From: Neobacillus sp. YX16
Lineage (GTDB): Bacteria > Bacillota > Bacilli > Bacillales > Cytobacillaceae
Direction: 5' to 3'
Length of the DNA stretch: 64,000 nt
Assembly (NCBI RefSeq): GCF_030123505.1
Contig: NZ_CP126115.1
Coordinates: 6,028,001-6,092,000 of the forward strand
The notes under the pieces are model-generated. The model saw nothing but the letters and a program-made list of their open reading frames with translations, was not told where the DNA came from and did no database searches. Shown piece by piece: positions 22,803 through 31,951 of the stretch; positions within the stretch are counted from its first letter, which is position 1; every line of letters begins with the position of its first letter. A program made the position numbers and the translations under genes.

Positions 22803-22975
22803 TTATTGGGGGTATTTTTGAAAAATAGTTTCGGGAAAAAGTTATGGACCTTTTTTGGGGTGTTTTGGACTATTTTAGAGGTATTTTGGACTTTTTTTAA
22901 TGGGTTTTGGACTATTTCCTTTGAGTTATGGACCTTTTTCAAAGGGTTTTGGACTATTAGCCAATATCTGTAAAT
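22803..22975. repeat. 21-bp tandem repeat array, locus 1 of a dispersed family
   Basis: The core TGGAC recurs at 22845, 22866, 22887, 22908, 22929 and 22950, exactly 21 bases apart, within units like GGTTTTGGACTATTTCNTTT. Degenerate copies extend left to about 22803. The array ends GGACTATTAGCCAATATCTG. Related arrays are at 42211 and 52683. It fills most of the 333-base gap between upp and the NERD gene. A minus-strand frame of heptapeptides runs through it but has no ribosome site. Confidence 0.9.
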
Positions 22976-23004
22976 AAAATACCTATTTAGGTATACAGCC
23001 AAAC

Positions 23005-23040
23005 CAAAAAACCGAGCAGATAATTGTTCTGCTCAGCTCT
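23005..23040 (-). terminator. Intrinsic terminator of upp
   Basis: GAGCAGA (23014-23020) pairs with TCTGCTC (23028-23034); minus-strand continuation is GGTTTTTTGG. It lies 10 bases after the upp stop. Confidence 0.85.
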
Positions 23041-23049
23041 AAAAAAATC

Positions 23050-23718
<669 letters not shown>

Positions 23719-23751
23719 TTACAGAAAAACTATATAGAGAGCAAATAATAT

Positions 23752-23787
23752 CAAAAAAGAAATCGACCCCTTCACAGAGTCGATTTC
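23752..23787 (-). terminator. Intrinsic terminator of glyA
   Basis: GAAATCGAC (23759-23767) and GTCGATTTC (23779-23787) form a perfect 9-bp stem; the minus strand continues TTTTTTGATA. Confidence 0.85.
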
Positions 23788-23796
23788 AAAAGTTGT

Positions 23797-25038
23797 TTAA
23801 TATTCAGGATAAAGCGTAAATTTACTTGTTAAAGCACTAACACGATCCGCAGCTTCTTTAAGCTTCGCTTCGTCTTCATGATTTTTCAAGGTAAACGCAA
23901 TGATTGACGCAATTTCATCCATGTCTTCTAATCCAAAGCCACGGCTAGTAACCGCTGCTGTACCAATACGGATACCGCTCGTTACAAATGGACTTTGAGG
24001 ATCAAACGGAATCGTATTTTTGTTAACGGTAATCCCTACTTCATCAAGGACCTTTTCAGCAACTTTACCTGTTAAACCAAGTGTCTGCATGTCTAAAAGC
24101 AGCAAGTGATTGTCCGTACCACCAGAAACCAGCTTGATACCTTCGTTTTGTAAGCCTTCCGCTAAACGCTTTGCGTTAGCAATGATCTGACCTGCATACT
24201 CCTTAAAGCTATCCTGCAGCACCTCACCAAAAGCAACAGCTTTCGCAGAAATAACATGCATTAACGGTCCACCTTGGATACCAGGGAAGATCGACTTGTC
24301 GATTTTCTTGCCAAATTCCTCTTTGCAGAGAATCATCCCGCCACGTGGTCCGCGCAACGTTTTATGAGTAGTCGTTGTAACAAAATCAGCGTATGGTACT
24401 GGATTTTGGTGAAGGCCAGCTGCCACAAGTCCAGCAATATGAGCCATATCAACCATTAAATAAGCGCCCACTTCATCCGCAATTTCACGGAATTTCGCGA
24501 AATCAATCGCACGAGGATACGCACTTGCACCAGCAACAATCATCTTTGGCTTATGTTCGCGTGCTTTTGCTAGGACATCATCATAATTAATGAAATGTGT
24601 TGTTTCATCCACACCATACTCAACGAACTTATATTGAACACCACTGAAATTAACCGGGCTGCCGTGTGTTAAATGACCGCCGTGTGAAAGGTTCATACCA
24701 AGAACGGTGTCGCCTTGTTCAAGGACTGTAAAGTAAACAGCCATATTCGCCTGTGCACCAGAGTGTGGCTGTACGTTTACGTACTCCGCACCAAAAATCT
24801 CCTTCGCGCGCTCGCGGGCAAGGTCTTCGACTATGTCCACGTATTCGCAGCCGCCATAATAACGGCGACCTGGGTAGCCTTCTGCATATTTGTTGGTTAA
24901 CACAGATCCCTGTGCTTCCATCACCGCTTCACTTACAAAGTTTTCTGAGGCAATTAATTCGATTTTTCCGCGCTGGCGTCCTAATTCTTGTTGAATCGCT
25001 TCAAATACCTGCTTGTCCTGATTAGACAAATGCTTCAT
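23797..25038 (-). CDS. glyA: Serine hydroxymethyltransferase
   Basis: 413 residues, PLP enzyme converting serine and tetrahydrofolate to glycine and methylene-THF. The PLP lysine is K226 in [14 protein letters not shown]; the folate-side [14 protein letters not shown] is at 55-68. Normal length. GGGGGG precedes the ATG. A candidate PurR box (25189-25204) and a hairpin (25119-25149) lie in the 198-base upstream gap. Confidence 0.98.
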   Translation of the reverse strand: MKHLSNQDKQVFEAIQQELGRQRGKIELIASENFVSEAVMEAQGSVLTNKYAEGYPGRRYYGGCEYVDIVEDLARERAKEIFGAEYVNVQPHSGAQANMAVYFTVLEQGDTVLGMNLSHGGHLTHGSPVNFSGVQYKFVEYGVDETTHFINYDDVLAKAREHKPKMIVAGASAYPRAIDFAKFREIADEVGAYLMVDMAHIAGLVAAGLHQNPVPYADFVTTTTHKTLRGPRGGMILCKEEFGKKIDKSIFPGIQGGPLMHVISAKAVAFGEVLQDSFKEYAGQIIANAKRLAEGLQNEGIKLVSGGTDNHLLLLDMQTLGLTGKVAEKVLDEVGITVNKNTIPFDPQSPFVTSGIRIGTAAVTSRGFGLEDMDEIASIIAFTLKNHEDEAKLKEAADRVSALTSKFTLYPEY

Positions 25039-25118
25039 GGTAATCCCCCCTGTATGTATAAACCTGAATTAACTTTTTGAAAATTTCCTCTATATAATAG
25101 CACGTTTTTCTCTAAAAG

Positions 25119-25149
25119 AGAAATGAAGATTCGTAAAATCTCCATTTCT
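25119..25149 (-). terminator. Stem-loop between ywlG and glyA
   Basis: A 13-bp stem (25119-25131 with 25137-25149, one G-U pair) with a 5-base loop; the minus strand continues CTTTTAGAG, a moderate T tract. Probably the ywlG terminator; it could also act in a glyA leader. Confidence 0.55.
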
Positions 25150-25188
25150 TTTATTTTACCCTAGTAAAAGGATAAAGAAAACCCACTA

Positions 25189-25204
25189 TATACGAACGTT
25201 ATTA
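25189..25204. promoter_or_regulatory. Candidate PurR box upstream of glyA
   Basis: TATACGAACGTTATTA resembles the PurBox core CGAACATTA with one change. A poorer inverted partner (AAAACACGGATGATT on the minus strand) lies near 25221-25235. glyA belongs to the PurR regulon of B. subtilis, which is the main support. Confidence 0.35.
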
Positions 25205-25236
25205 AAATTATAACAAAAATCATCCGTGTTTTACAA

Positions 25237-25803
25237 TTAACTACAGCTGGAATTCCCCACTGTCTTTTCATATACCGCTCTAGCCCCGCCAATAAGTTTT
25301 GGCCGGGTTTTAGCCAAAGTAACATGTGCATGTCCAACGTTTTTCTGCGTAACTCTGATAGGTACCGCAACATGCTTCAAGTGCATGCCGATAAAAGTAT
25401 GACCAATATCAATTCCTGCATCCGCCTTCAAAAATTCAACGACACAGGCATCCTCCATTTTTCCAAACGCATATGTAGCCATTGCTCCACCTGCAGTCCG
25501 CACTGGCACCACAGATACCTCGTCAAGTCCGCGTTTATCAGCCTCAACTCTTTCAATCACAAGTGCCCTGTTTAAGTGTTCACAGCACTGAAACGCCAAC
25601 GCAACACCGGAACCTTGCGCAAATCTGCCCAATTGACGAAAAATCATCTCAGCTACATCGATCGTTCCCGATGTTCCAATTTTTTCTCCGATTACTTCAC
25701 TCGTACTGCAGCCCACAACAACCAGCTGACCCGGCACCAAAGAAGCCTGCGTTTGAAATTCAGTTAAAATGGTTTCAAGCTCTTTTTCCCATACTTGAAT
25801 CAT
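25237..25803 (-). CDS. ywlG: TIGR01440 family protein (YwlG)
   Basis: 188 residues, cytosolic, function not established. Recognisable by [20 protein letters not shown] near the start and by [19 protein letters not shown] near the end. It lies 10 bases after rpiB on the same strand, as in B. subtilis. ATG 25803 is chosen by homology; the frame is open 23 codons upstream into rpiB, and the ribosome site (GAGG, 3 bases from the ATG) is poor. Confidence 0.85.
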   Translation of the reverse strand: MIQVWEKELETILTEFQTQASLVPGQLVVVGCSTSEVIGEKIGTSGTIDVAEMIFRQLGRFAQGSGVALAFQCCEHLNRALVIERVEADKRGLDEVSVVPVRTAGGAMATYAFGKMEDACVVEFLKADAGIDIGHTFIGMHLKHVAVPIRVTQKNVGHAHVTLAKTRPKLIGGARAVYEKTVGNSSCS

Positions 25804-25813
25804 TGTCCTCAAC

Positions 25814-26254
25814 CTACTTCTGCTCGTATTCGCTGATTTTGCCAACGCGAGTGGCATGGCGGCCGCCTTCAAATTCTTCTGTCAGCCAAATTTGTGCAAT
25901 ATCACGTGCAAGTCCAGGTCCAATTACACGCTCACCCATCGTGAGAATATTGGTGTCATTATGCGCACGTGTTGCCTTTGCACTAAACGTATCGTGCACA
26001 AGCGCACAGCGGATACCCCTTACCTTGTTCGCGGCAATGCTCATGCCAATTCCTGTTCCGCAAATTAAGATCCCTCTATCAAACTCACCGCTCGCTACCT
26101 TTTCAGCAACCGGCAGTGCATAATCTGGATAGTCGACAGAACCCTCACACTCACAGCCGAAATCCTGATATTCAATCCCGAGTTCATCCATTAAATTGGC
26201 GATTTCCTTACGAATATTAACCCCGCCATGATCAGACGCTAATGCCACTTTCAT
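25814..26254 (-). CDS. rpiB: Ribose-5-phosphate isomerase B
   Basis: 146 residues of the RpiB/LacAB fold. N-terminal ASDHGG (6-11) and the catalytic C65 in [16 protein letters not shown] are clear, as is the [14 protein letters not shown] phosphate-side loop. It interconverts ribose-5-P and ribulose-5-P in the pentose phosphate pathway. 78 bases after ywlE; ywlG follows closely. Confidence 0.95.
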   Translation of the reverse strand: MKVALASDHGGVNIRKEIANLMDELGIEYQDFGCECEGSVDYPDYALPVAEKVASGEFDRGILICGTGIGMSIAANKVRGIRCALVHDTFSAKATRAHNDTNILTMGERVIGPGLARDIAQIWLTEEFEGGRHATRVGKISEYEQK

Positions 26255-26302
26255 CTAATAACCTCCTATACTAATCCTTCCTTAATATTGACATACCGAT
26301 AA

Positions 26303-26334
26303 AAAAATATAAAGCCCTCACCACTGAGAGCTTT
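26303..26334 (-). terminator. Intrinsic terminator of ywlE
   Basis: AAAGCCCTC (26311-26319) and GAGAGCTTT (26326-26334) form a 9-bp stem with one G-U pair; the minus strand continues ATATTTTTTT. The stem overlaps the last bases of the ywlE stop codon region. Confidence 0.75.
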
Positions 26335-26767
26335 ACATTTTTTCGATCGCCTTTGTAATCAATTTTTCTAATTCCTGATAGGTTTCCTGATAGATGGCCA
26401 AATTTCCGCCAAACGGATCGACTACATCCACATCATAGTCCTCACCCGTAAACTCCTTTAAAGTGAAAACTTTTCGAGCTGCATCAGGGTATTGTTGAAG
26501 AATCGCATTTTTATGCGAACCCGTCATCGTTAAAATTAAATCTGCCCATTGTACAGATTTCATATTTAGCATGGTGGAAGAATGGTTATGTTCAATATGA
26601 TGAGAATCAAGCACCTGTTTGGCGTGAGCAGATGCCTCACTCCCCGTTGCTGCATATATTCCCGCTGACTTCACTTCAAGACCGTCAATCTTTTTACTTT
26701 TTAAAATCGCTTCCGCCATCGGGCTTCTGCACGTATTCCCTGTACAAACAAACAAAATGCGCTGCAT
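26333..26767 (-). CDS. ywlE: Protein arginine phosphatase (low-molecular-weight PTP fold)
   Basis: 144 residues. The P-loop C8-TGNTC-R14-S carries the nucleophile C8; T12 at the position that selects phosphoarginine over phosphotyrosine in B. subtilis YwlE is retained. The general acid is D117 in VVDPFGG. It reverses McsB-type arginine phosphorylation in stress control. A short palindromic repeat remnant lies upstream. Confidence 0.92.
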   Translation of the reverse strand: MQRILFVCTGNTCRSPMAEAILKSKKIDGLEVKSAGIYAATGSEASAHAKQVLDSHHIEHNHSSTMLNMKSVQWADLILTMTGSHKNAILQQYPDAARKVFTLKEFTGEDYDVDVVDPFGGNLAIYQETYQELEKLITKAIEKM

Positions 26768-26789
26768 GCTGCCGAGCCTCCTTTCAAAA

Positions 26790-26825
26790 TTGTCTAGCGC
26801 AAGCGCCTAGGCGCTTCCGCTTTTT
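26790..26825. repeat. Remnant of the TTGTCTAG-type dispersed repeat
   Basis: TTGTCTAGCG followed by a perfect 16-bp palindrome AAGCGCCTAGGCGCTT (26801-26816) and CCGCTTTTT. The same ends (TTGTCTAGC...GCGCTTCCGCTTTT) recur at 40021-40047 and in the long copy at 62036-62280. Confidence 0.6.
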
Positions 26826-26857
26826 ATGTACATTTTATCATTTCTACAACACTAACG

Positions 26858-26889
26858 AAAAAACCTTTCACATTTTTGGAAAGGTTTTA
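26858..26889 (-). terminator. Intrinsic terminator of mntP
   Basis: AACCTTTC (26862-26869) and GAAAGGTT (26879-26886) form a perfect stem; the minus strand continues TTTTCG. It overlaps the end of the gene at 26887. Confidence 0.75.
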
Positions 26890-27444
26890 TAAAAAGGGAT
26901 AAAGTAATTTGATTCCAAATGCTAATAAGATACTGCCCCCTAGGGCTTCGCTATACGACCCAATCCAACCTTGAGCCTTTCTTCCAAGCAGCAAGCCAGC
27001 CCATGTTAACAGTGTTGCCACAACCCCAAAGCAGATAATCACCAAAATCGTTTTTGCCCCATAGATCCCCAACGTAAGTCCGAGCGAAAAACTATCGAGG
27101 CTCACACTGGTTGCAAAGATGATTAATCCAAAGCCCACCGGTGTCATCACCTTTTCCTCGCTATTCCTAAGGCTTGACCAAATCATTTGCACCCCTAATA
27201 AAATGAGGAGCAGCCCTCCCACCAATGATGCAAAGGCACCAAATTTATCGGATAAAAACCTCCCGGCGAGCATACCCACAAGCGGCATCCAAACGTGGAA
27301 TAAACCAATCGTGATACCAATTTTAAAAATCTGCCGAAGTCTTAACTTAAACATACCCATTCCCAGACCAACAGAAAAGGCATCCATCCCTAGTGCAAAC
27401 GCCATTAAAACAAGAGTTACAAGCTCCCCAATCATCCCATACAC
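26887..27444 (-). CDS. mntP: Manganese efflux pump MntP (YwlD)
   Basis: About 185 residues with six predicted membrane helices in two related halves. The acidic motifs [14 protein letters not shown] (first half) and [16 protein letters not shown] (second half) hold the metal-binding aspartates of the family. GTG 27444 has GAGGGGG 9 bases upstream; ATG 27435 is the alternative. No recognisable yybP-ykoY manganese riboswitch was found in the 92-base gap upstream. Confidence 0.9.
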   Translation of the reverse strand: MYGMIGELVTLVLMAFALGMDAFSVGLGMGMFKLRLRQIFKIGITIGLFHVWMPLVGMLAGRFLSDKFGAFASLVGGLLLILLGVQMIWSSLRNSEEKVMTPVGFGLIIFATSVSLDSFSLGLTLGIYGAKTILVIICFGVVATLLTWAGLLLGRKAQGWIGSYSEALGGSILLAFGIKLLYPFL

Positions 27445-27536
27445 GAATCTCAACCCCCTCGGACTTGCCCTGCTAAAAACATATGCACGTCCAAAAGGTT
27501 TTAGAATCGAAAAGCACAAGCATCCACGGTTCCTGG

Positions 27537-27983
27537 CTAATCCCAGAAATTAAAGAGGACCTGCCCTATTTTATCTGGCATCCAGTAAGAAATCTGCTGT
27601 AATTCAGCACTATTTAGCCCACTTTTATGTTTGTCATTTATAGGGACAGTGAGCTCCTTTGTATCCAAAACATGATAATAGAGAGAAAACTGTTCGGATA
27701 GAGAAGGAATATCCACGAATTGAATGTCCCCGGACTCAATCGCGTCAGCGAAAGCTAAATAAGGATAATGTTCGTTGAGCAGGATATAGAACTCCAAATC
27801 AAAAATCTCAACTTGAGCATAATAGAAATTCGCTGAGGAATGAGAGAGGTTAAAATTTATTACCTTTCCACCATTACAAGCTGCAAAATGGTAGCACAAT
27901 TTTTTAAATTGTTTTCCGTCTATTTGGGGAGGTTTACTGGCTTCAGAATGATAAAAACCACTAACTCCATTAGGAAGTTCCAT
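27537..27983 (-). CDS. Conserved Bacillaceae protein of unknown function
   Basis: 148 residues, no signal peptide or membrane segment. Sequence begins [14 protein letters not shown] and ends [19 protein letters not shown]; similar proteins occur in B. cereus relatives by memory. Aromatic-rich and mildly acidic. It lies between tsaC/ywlC and mntP, an insertion relative to the B. subtilis order. No function can be suggested. Confidence 0.7.
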   Translation of the reverse strand: MELPNGVSGFYHSEASKPPQIDGKQFKKLCYHFAACNGGKVINFNLSHSSANFYYAQVEIFDLEFYILLNEHYPYLAFADAIESGDIQFVDIPSLSEQFSLYYHVLDTKELTVPINDKHKSGLNSAELQQISYWMPDKIGQVLFNFWD

Positions 27984-28021
27984 TATAGACTCACCGTCCG
28001 TTCCGAAAGAGCATTTTCTAA

Positions 28022-28047
28022 AAAAAAGGTCTCCTTTTAAGGAGACC
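28022..28047 (-). terminator. Intrinsic terminator of ywlC
   Basis: Perfect 9-bp stem GGTCTCCTT (28028-28036) with AAGGAGACC (28039-28047); the minus strand continues with eight T. It is 4 bases after the ywlC stop. Confidence 0.9.
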
Positions 28048-28051
28048 TCGG

Positions 28052-29095
28052 TTACTCGTTTATGATTTTATTTCCGGCCGCTTTTTGCAGACGGTTCATG
28101 ATCGCATGGCCTACACCGGTATTCGGAAACATTTCACTAAAAATAATGTCCACCTTTTCCTGGTTAAAGCTTCGTAACGTTTCATAGAGTGCAGTCGCGA
28201 CACTTTCAAGCTCGTCCCTTTTCCCGCAAGCGATGGTAACATCAGCATGATAATCCTCCACACTCTCCTCAGTTGCGAGCACACCCACTCGCAGTCCGTC
28301 CTTCTGCTTTCCTTCTATTAAACCTTGCAGAAAAGACTTACTTCCATTGACTAAAAAGAGCGGGGCATTCGGGGCATAATGCTGATACTTCATCCCAGGT
28401 GCCTTTGGTTTTGAGGCTTCATCAATCAATGCACGATCAAGATGGACCTCACCAACAACACCCTCCAGCTGTTCTTTCGTCACTCCACCTGGTCTTAAAA
28501 TAACCGGAATTTCTTCGGTGCAATCTACAACCGTTGATTCTACGCCCACACCCGTCGAACCGCCGTCCAGCACACCTGCTATTTTCCCGTTTAAATCATC
28601 CAACACATGCTGGGCATTTGTCGGGCTTGGCTTGCCAGAGCTATTCGCACTCGGGGCAGCAATTGGCAGTTGACACTTTTTCAAAAGTGCCAAGGCCACA
28701 GGATGATCCGGCATCCTAACGGCAACTGTATCCAAGCCTGCGGTTGCTTTATCCGAAAGAACGCAGTCTTTCTTTTTAAAAATAATCGTCAACGGTCCTG
28801 GCCAGAACCTTTCCATTAATATTTCAGCTTTTTTAGGAATCTCAGCAACAAATGCTGTGAGCTGCATTTTATCCGCAATGTGGATAATCAGTGGATTATC
28901 ACTCGGCCTGCCTTTAGCAGCAAAGATTTTTTCCACCGCCACATCACTTTCGGCATTTCCACCTAGTCCATAAACAGTCTCTGTGGGTAATGCCACCACT
29001 TCATTTTCCTGTAAAAAACGAGCGGCATCCACAACCTGTGGATTATTTTCGAGGTTATCCACATATTTATCCACTTTCCATACTTTTGTGTTCAT
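28052..29095 (-). CDS. ywlC: L-threonylcarbamoyladenylate synthase (Sua5/YwlC)
   Basis: 347 residues. N-terminal YrdC/TsaC domain (about 20-210) with FPTETVYGLG-type motif ALPTETVYGLGGNA and KGRPSDNPL, then a linker with APGMKYQHYAPNAPLFLV and a C-terminal Sua5 domain. It makes threonylcarbamoyl-AMP for the t6A tRNA modification. The long Sua5 form is usual in Bacillus. The 5' coding end and the upstream gap hold a DnaA-box cluster. Confidence 0.95.
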   Translation of the reverse strand: MNTKVWKVDKYVDNLENNPQVVDAARFLQENEVVALPTETVYGLGGNAESDVAVEKIFAAKGRPSDNPLIIHIADKMQLTAFVAEIPKKAEILMERFWPGPLTIIFKKKDCVLSDKATAGLDTVAVRMPDHPVALALLKKCQLPIAAPSANSSGKPSPTNAQHVLDDLNGKIAGVLDGGSTGVGVESTVVDCTEEIPVILRPGGVTKEQLEGVVGEVHLDRALIDEASKPKAPGMKYQHYAPNAPLFLVNGSKSFLQGLIEGKQKDGLRVGVLATEESVEDYHADVTIACGKRDELESVATALYETLRSFNQEKVDIIFSEMFPNTGVGHAIMNRLQKAAGNKIINE

Positions 29096-29306
29096 ACTTA
29101 TCCACCTTTACCGGAAGCGCAAATGATATCGAAATTTGCCGAATTTAGGCTCTTTGTCACATATTACTTTTGAAAGTATAAAAGATGGTGAACATAAACA
29201 CAACCCTTTATCCACAATTTGTGCATAACTATCTTGAAACAGTGGATAACTTTGTGGATTAATCCACAGTTAGAGTGAAAATTTCAAAAATAACGAGTTA
29301 TCCACA
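29055..29306. promoter_or_regulatory. DnaA-box cluster between ywlC and ywlB
   Basis: Three perfect TTATCCACA boxes (29055-29063, 29208-29216, 29298-29306) and six single-mismatch boxes (29067-29075, 29098-29106, 29220-29228, 29241-29249, 29253-29261, 29260-29268) lie in 252 bases. Two of them form the 16-bp palindrome TGTGGATTAATCCACA (29253-29268). They extend into the 5' end of ywlC and the 3' end of ywlB. By memory, this same ywlC-ywlB site is one of the strong DnaA-binding clusters of B. subtilis, which titrate DnaA and modulate initiation. Confidence 0.85.
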
Positions 29307-29716
29307 TTAAATACATGTCGAATGTGTTCAAGTGAATAAAGTTCAGCAGGTAATAGGTCCCGGTCCACCTTCTCGAAACCTAGCAATTCAAAAAATGGCA
29401 AGGCCACGCCTTTATTTGTTGCCAAAAACAAACTTCTCATTCCTTTTTCTTTCGCCAGCTGCATCATTTGAGTTATCAACAGCACAATATCCTTTTCCGC
29501 TTGTCCCGGCGAAACCACCAGCGAACGCAGCAATCCACCCTCAGCGAAAGCCTCCATTCCAAGTGTACCCTTGATCGACCCATCTTCATCCTCTAGCAAT
29601 AAAAAGTACTCTACCGTTTCTTCCGTTAATCCATCCGTCCCAAGGCTCGCCTTCATCAGGAACTCTCTTAAAGTGCCCAAATCCTCTTTATTCGCGCAAC
29701 GTATAAGTGCTTGCAT
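29270..29716 (-). CDS. ywlB: GNAT family N-acetyltransferase (YwlB)
   Basis: 148 residues with a GNAT fold. The segment GGLLRSLVVSPGQAEKDIVL (about 85-104) is the acetyl-CoA motif, though the usual QxxGxG/A is replaced by PGQAEK, and FFELLGFEKVDRD is the typical C-terminal strand. Substrate unknown. ATG 29716 is 6 bases after GAGGTG; GTG 29725 lies inside that site. It is followed by the DnaA-box cluster. Confidence 0.82.
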   Translation of the reverse strand: MQALIRCANKEDLGTLREFLMKASLGTDGLTEETVEYFLLLEDEDGSIKGTLGMEAFAEGGLLRSLVVSPGQAEKDIVLLITQMMQLAKEKGMRSLFLATNKGVALPFFELLGFEKVDRDLLPAELYSLEHIRHVFNVDNSLFLKFSL

Positions 29717-29811
29717 CCCTACCACCTCATTATTTTGATACTCTATTATTATGAAAAAATGAGAGAACTAGAACCAAATATATACGAAATCTATTAAAGT
29801 TATCGAAAAAA

Positions 29812-29843
29812 TAAAAAACCAGCCCCATTTTCAGAGACTGGCT
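29812..29843 (-). terminator. Intrinsic terminator of spoIIR
   Basis: A 10-bp stem (29817-29826 with 29834-29843, three G-U pairs); the minus strand continues TTTTTTATTTTTTCG. Confidence 0.75.
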
Positions 29844-29876
29844 ACTTCAATATTAGTAGATATCCTAGATAAATAA

Positions 29877-29940
29877 TTATATCGGCGTTCATTCAAATAT
29901 ATCAGCGTTAAATCCATTATATCTGCGATGACCCAGAATC
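29877..29940. repeat. Short tandem repeat, three units of 20 bp
   Basis: TATATC recurs at 29878, 29898 and 29918 in units TATATCGGCG, TATATCAGCG and TATATCTGCG followed by variable bases. It lies between the spoIIR stop and its terminator. Confidence 0.6.
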
Positions 29941-29942
29941 CC

Positions 29943-30812
29943 TTATTTAAAAATACTTTCAAACATTTCTACCACAAAGAATTTCACCTTAACGGGTTCT
30001 TCGTCTTCTGCTGTATAAACTGGAGCAGTTTTTTCCTTTTTGGATTCCTTCTTCACATCACTTTGCTTCTTCTCTTCTACTTTTACCTCTGCTTTTTCCT
30101 CTATAACTTTCTCTTCGATCTCAACTTCCTCTTCGATTTCAACTTCCTCATCTTCAGCAGCTTCTTCCTGATTCTTTTTCTTACTAAAATTAGTAACCTT
30201 CACTTCTTCAATTTCTTCAACTTCTTGCTCTTCCTCTAATGCCACACTTTCAACAGGTTCTTCATTTTCCGCTGCATATGCCTTGCTTTCAAACCCTTCA
30301 CTTTGTACAGCAACACCATTTGAGAAATCTAGGAAACACAATGGCGGGTAAAGCACGCACCACCAGTTTGCGCCTTTCCCTTCGCCCAAGGTAATCAAAA
30401 TGGCTTGATACTCTCCTGCTGGATATAAAAACTCACCATACAATTTAGTCGGAAACTGAACTTTCCCAAACTCCACATTCACACTTTGAGTTGACCCTTG
30501 CTCCGCTACAACCTTTTCAGTAATTGCCTGAACCTCTGGCAGCTTCGAGTTAAGCACCTCTTTTGCCTTCTCCAATGACGTTAACTCCTGAACCCACAAC
30601 GTAATCTGCTCATTGACCGCGTCGCGGACCATCCGTTTAATCTCTTGATCCTGTGCACTATCACTATTGGCAAGAATTCGGAGTCGAATCGCTTCCGCTG
30701 GGATTACAACCGAATCCTTCGCCACCGCTTCCGTTTTTGGTATATATAAGTTTAAAATCGTTCCCAACGATAAAATGATTAAATAAGACCATACTAATAC
30801 TTTACTGTTCAT
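29943..30812 (-). CDS. spoIIR: Stage II sporulation protein R, with an acidic low-complexity extension
   Basis: 289 residues. SpoIIR is made in the forespore and exported to trigger SpoIIGA-mediated processing of pro-sigma-E. N-terminal membrane/signal segment (8-23), then the family core with IRLRILANSDSAQDQEIKR (42-60) and the WWCVLYPPLCFLD motif (150-162). Residues about 182-270 are a Glu/Lys/Val-rich insert not found in the roughly 224-residue B. subtilis protein. It is bracketed by two similar peptides, AAENEEPVESV (180-190) and TAEDEEPVKVK (267-277), which suggests it grew by internal duplication. The C-terminal KFFVVEMFESIF is retained. Confidence 0.93.
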   Translation of the reverse strand: MNSKVLVWSYLIILSLGTILNLYIPKTEAVAKDSVVIPAEAIRLRILANSDSAQDQEIKRMVRDAVNEQITLWVQELTSLEKAKEVLNSKLPEVQAITEKVVAEQGSTQSVNVEFGKVQFPTKLYGEFLYPAGEYQAILITLGEGKGANWWCVLYPPLCFLDFSNGVAVQSEGFESKAYAAENEEPVESVALEEEQEVEEIEEVKVTNFSKKKNQEEAAEDEEVEIEEEVEIEEKVIEEKAEVKVEEKKQSDVKKESKKEKTAPVYTAEDEEPVKVKFFVVEMFESIFK

Positions 30813-30947
30813 ATTTCCCGCACCGTCCCTTCACTATCCTCATTTTGGACAAATGCCAAGAATCTTAAACTAGTAAAATTAAAAAAACTAGTTTTGGAAT
30901 TTTTTCTTCATAAAAAAGCAAACTAAAATAGCGGAGGTGAAAAAAAC

Positions 30948-31070
30948 ATGTCTAAACAGAAGAATAAGAAATTGAAAAATAATCCGGCTATGCCGAAAAC
31001 AGATGTAGAATTTGCCCATAATGGCCTGGAAAGAGTCGCACTAAAGGCCCAAGAACGTCAAAATAAGTAA
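30948..31070 (+). CDS. Small basic protein of 40 residues, unknown function
   Basis: ATG 30948 with a perfect GGAGGTGA 7 bases upstream. Translation begins MSKQKNKKLKNNPAMPKTD and ends ALKAQERQNK; highly charged, no hydrophobic segment. The N-terminal lysine/asparagine-rich part and PKTDVEFA core weakly resemble small YfhD-like or SASP-type spore proteins, but I do not recognise it. It is on the opposite strand to its neighbours, between spoIIR and prmC. Confidence 0.6.
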   Translation: MSKQKNKKLKNNPAMPKTDVEFAHNGLERVALKAQERQNK

Positions 31071-31075
31071 ACCAC

Positions 31076-31110
31076 AAAAAGCAGAGCGAATTCATATGAA
31101 CCGCTCTGCT
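31076..31110 (-). terminator. Intrinsic terminator of prmC
   Basis: Perfect 9-bp stem AGCAGAGCG (31080-31088) with CGCTCTGCT (31102-31110); the minus strand continues TTTTG. Confidence 0.8.
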
Positions 31111-31951
31111 ACTGAATTATTTCCGCAAACACCATCCGGTCCTTGCCATTAATATCATTAAGTATTTCCACTTTCACATTCACAAACGCCTTTTTAAAAA
31201 GGTCGGCTACCGCCTCCCCCTGACCGGCCCCAATTTCAAAGCCAACCAGCGCGCATGGTGCTATCACTTCTGGCAGCTCCACCATAAAGCGCCGGTAGAA
31301 ATCGAGTCCATCCTCGCCCGCAAACAACGCCCGGTGCGGCTCATGCTCCGTTACCACCTCTGACATGGTTTCAATGTCACTTACCGGAATATACGGCGGG
31401 TTTGAAATTACCACATCAAAACTCTGTCCGCGGAACGGCTTCAGCAAATCCCCCTGGACAAATTCAATCTCAGCATCAAGTCTGGTGGCATTTTCTCGTG
31501 CTACTTTCAAGGATTCCTCTGCAATATCAGAGGCATATACGCTTAACGATGGCTGCTCAAGCTTTAAGGTAATCGCAATCGCCCCGCTGCCCGTCCCAAT
31601 ATCGACTACCTTTAATTCCCGTTTATTGATTCGCTTCAATGTTTCGTAAACGAGTTCCTCGGTTTCCGGCCTCGGAATCAATACCTCTTCATTGACGATA
31701 AACTTCCGCCCATAAAACTCTTCTGAACCAATTATGTATTGAACCGGCGTTCCCTTTACATGTTCATGGACCGCCTGTTCAAACTCGTCCCATTGAGAAT
31801 CCAGTAAATCATCACGAACATTTGCAAACAGCTGCGAGCGCGACATCCCCGTGATATGGCGAAGCAACAGCTCACCAGCGTTTTCATCCCGCATTGATTT
31901 TTTTAAAAAAGAAGAAGCCCATTGCAGAGCTTCATAGACTTTCTTACTCAT
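31109..31951 (-). CDS. prmC: Peptide chain release factor N5-glutamine methyltransferase
   Basis: 280 residues. N-terminal helical RF-binding domain, then a Rossmann methyltransferase with SAM motif [13 protein letters not shown] and the catalytic NPPYIP motif that positions the substrate glutamine. It methylates the GGQ glutamine of release factors; its target prfA lies directly upstream and overlaps by 8 bases. ATG 31951 is chosen by homology; TTG/GTG codons further up have no ribosome site. Confidence 0.96.
   Translation of the reverse strand: MSKKVYEALQWASSFLKKSMRDENAGELLLRHITGMSRSQLFANVRDDLLDSQWDEFEQAVHEHVKGTPVQYIIGSEEFYGRKFIVNEEVLIPRPETEELVYETLKRINKRELKVVDIGTGSGAIAITLKLEQPSLSVYASDIAEESLKVARENATRLDAEIEFVQGDLLKPFRGQSFDVVISNPPYIPVSDIETMSEVVTEHEPHRALFAGEDGLDFYRRFMVELPEVIAPCALVGFEIGAGQGEAVADLFKKAFVNVKVEILNDINGKDRMVFAEIIQ

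Noticed and set aside
22803..22975. Possible CRISPR array
   Set aside because: Repeats are contiguous 21-mers without unique spacers, and no cas genes are present. The other arrays (50482, 52683, 63275) fail for the same reason.
22784..23002. Minus-strand frame encoding heptapeptide repeats like IVQNPLK
   Set aside because: Arises from the 21-bp tandem array (7 codons per unit). No ribosome site, and the same happens at the unrelated position 42163-42624, where it overlaps pyrG.
26887..27519. Longer MntP start (28 extra codons)
   Set aside because: The extra segment is charged, lacks a ribosome site, and precedes the first membrane helix where homologues begin.
27445..27536. Manganese (yybP-ykoY) riboswitch before mntP
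   Set aside because: The gap is short and lacks the conserved core of that riboswitch; only a weak 7-bp hairpin was found.
29928..30239. Plus-strand Phe/Leu-rich frame resembling a membrane protein
   Set aside because: Antisense of the Glu/Lys-rich insert of spoIIR; no ribosome site.
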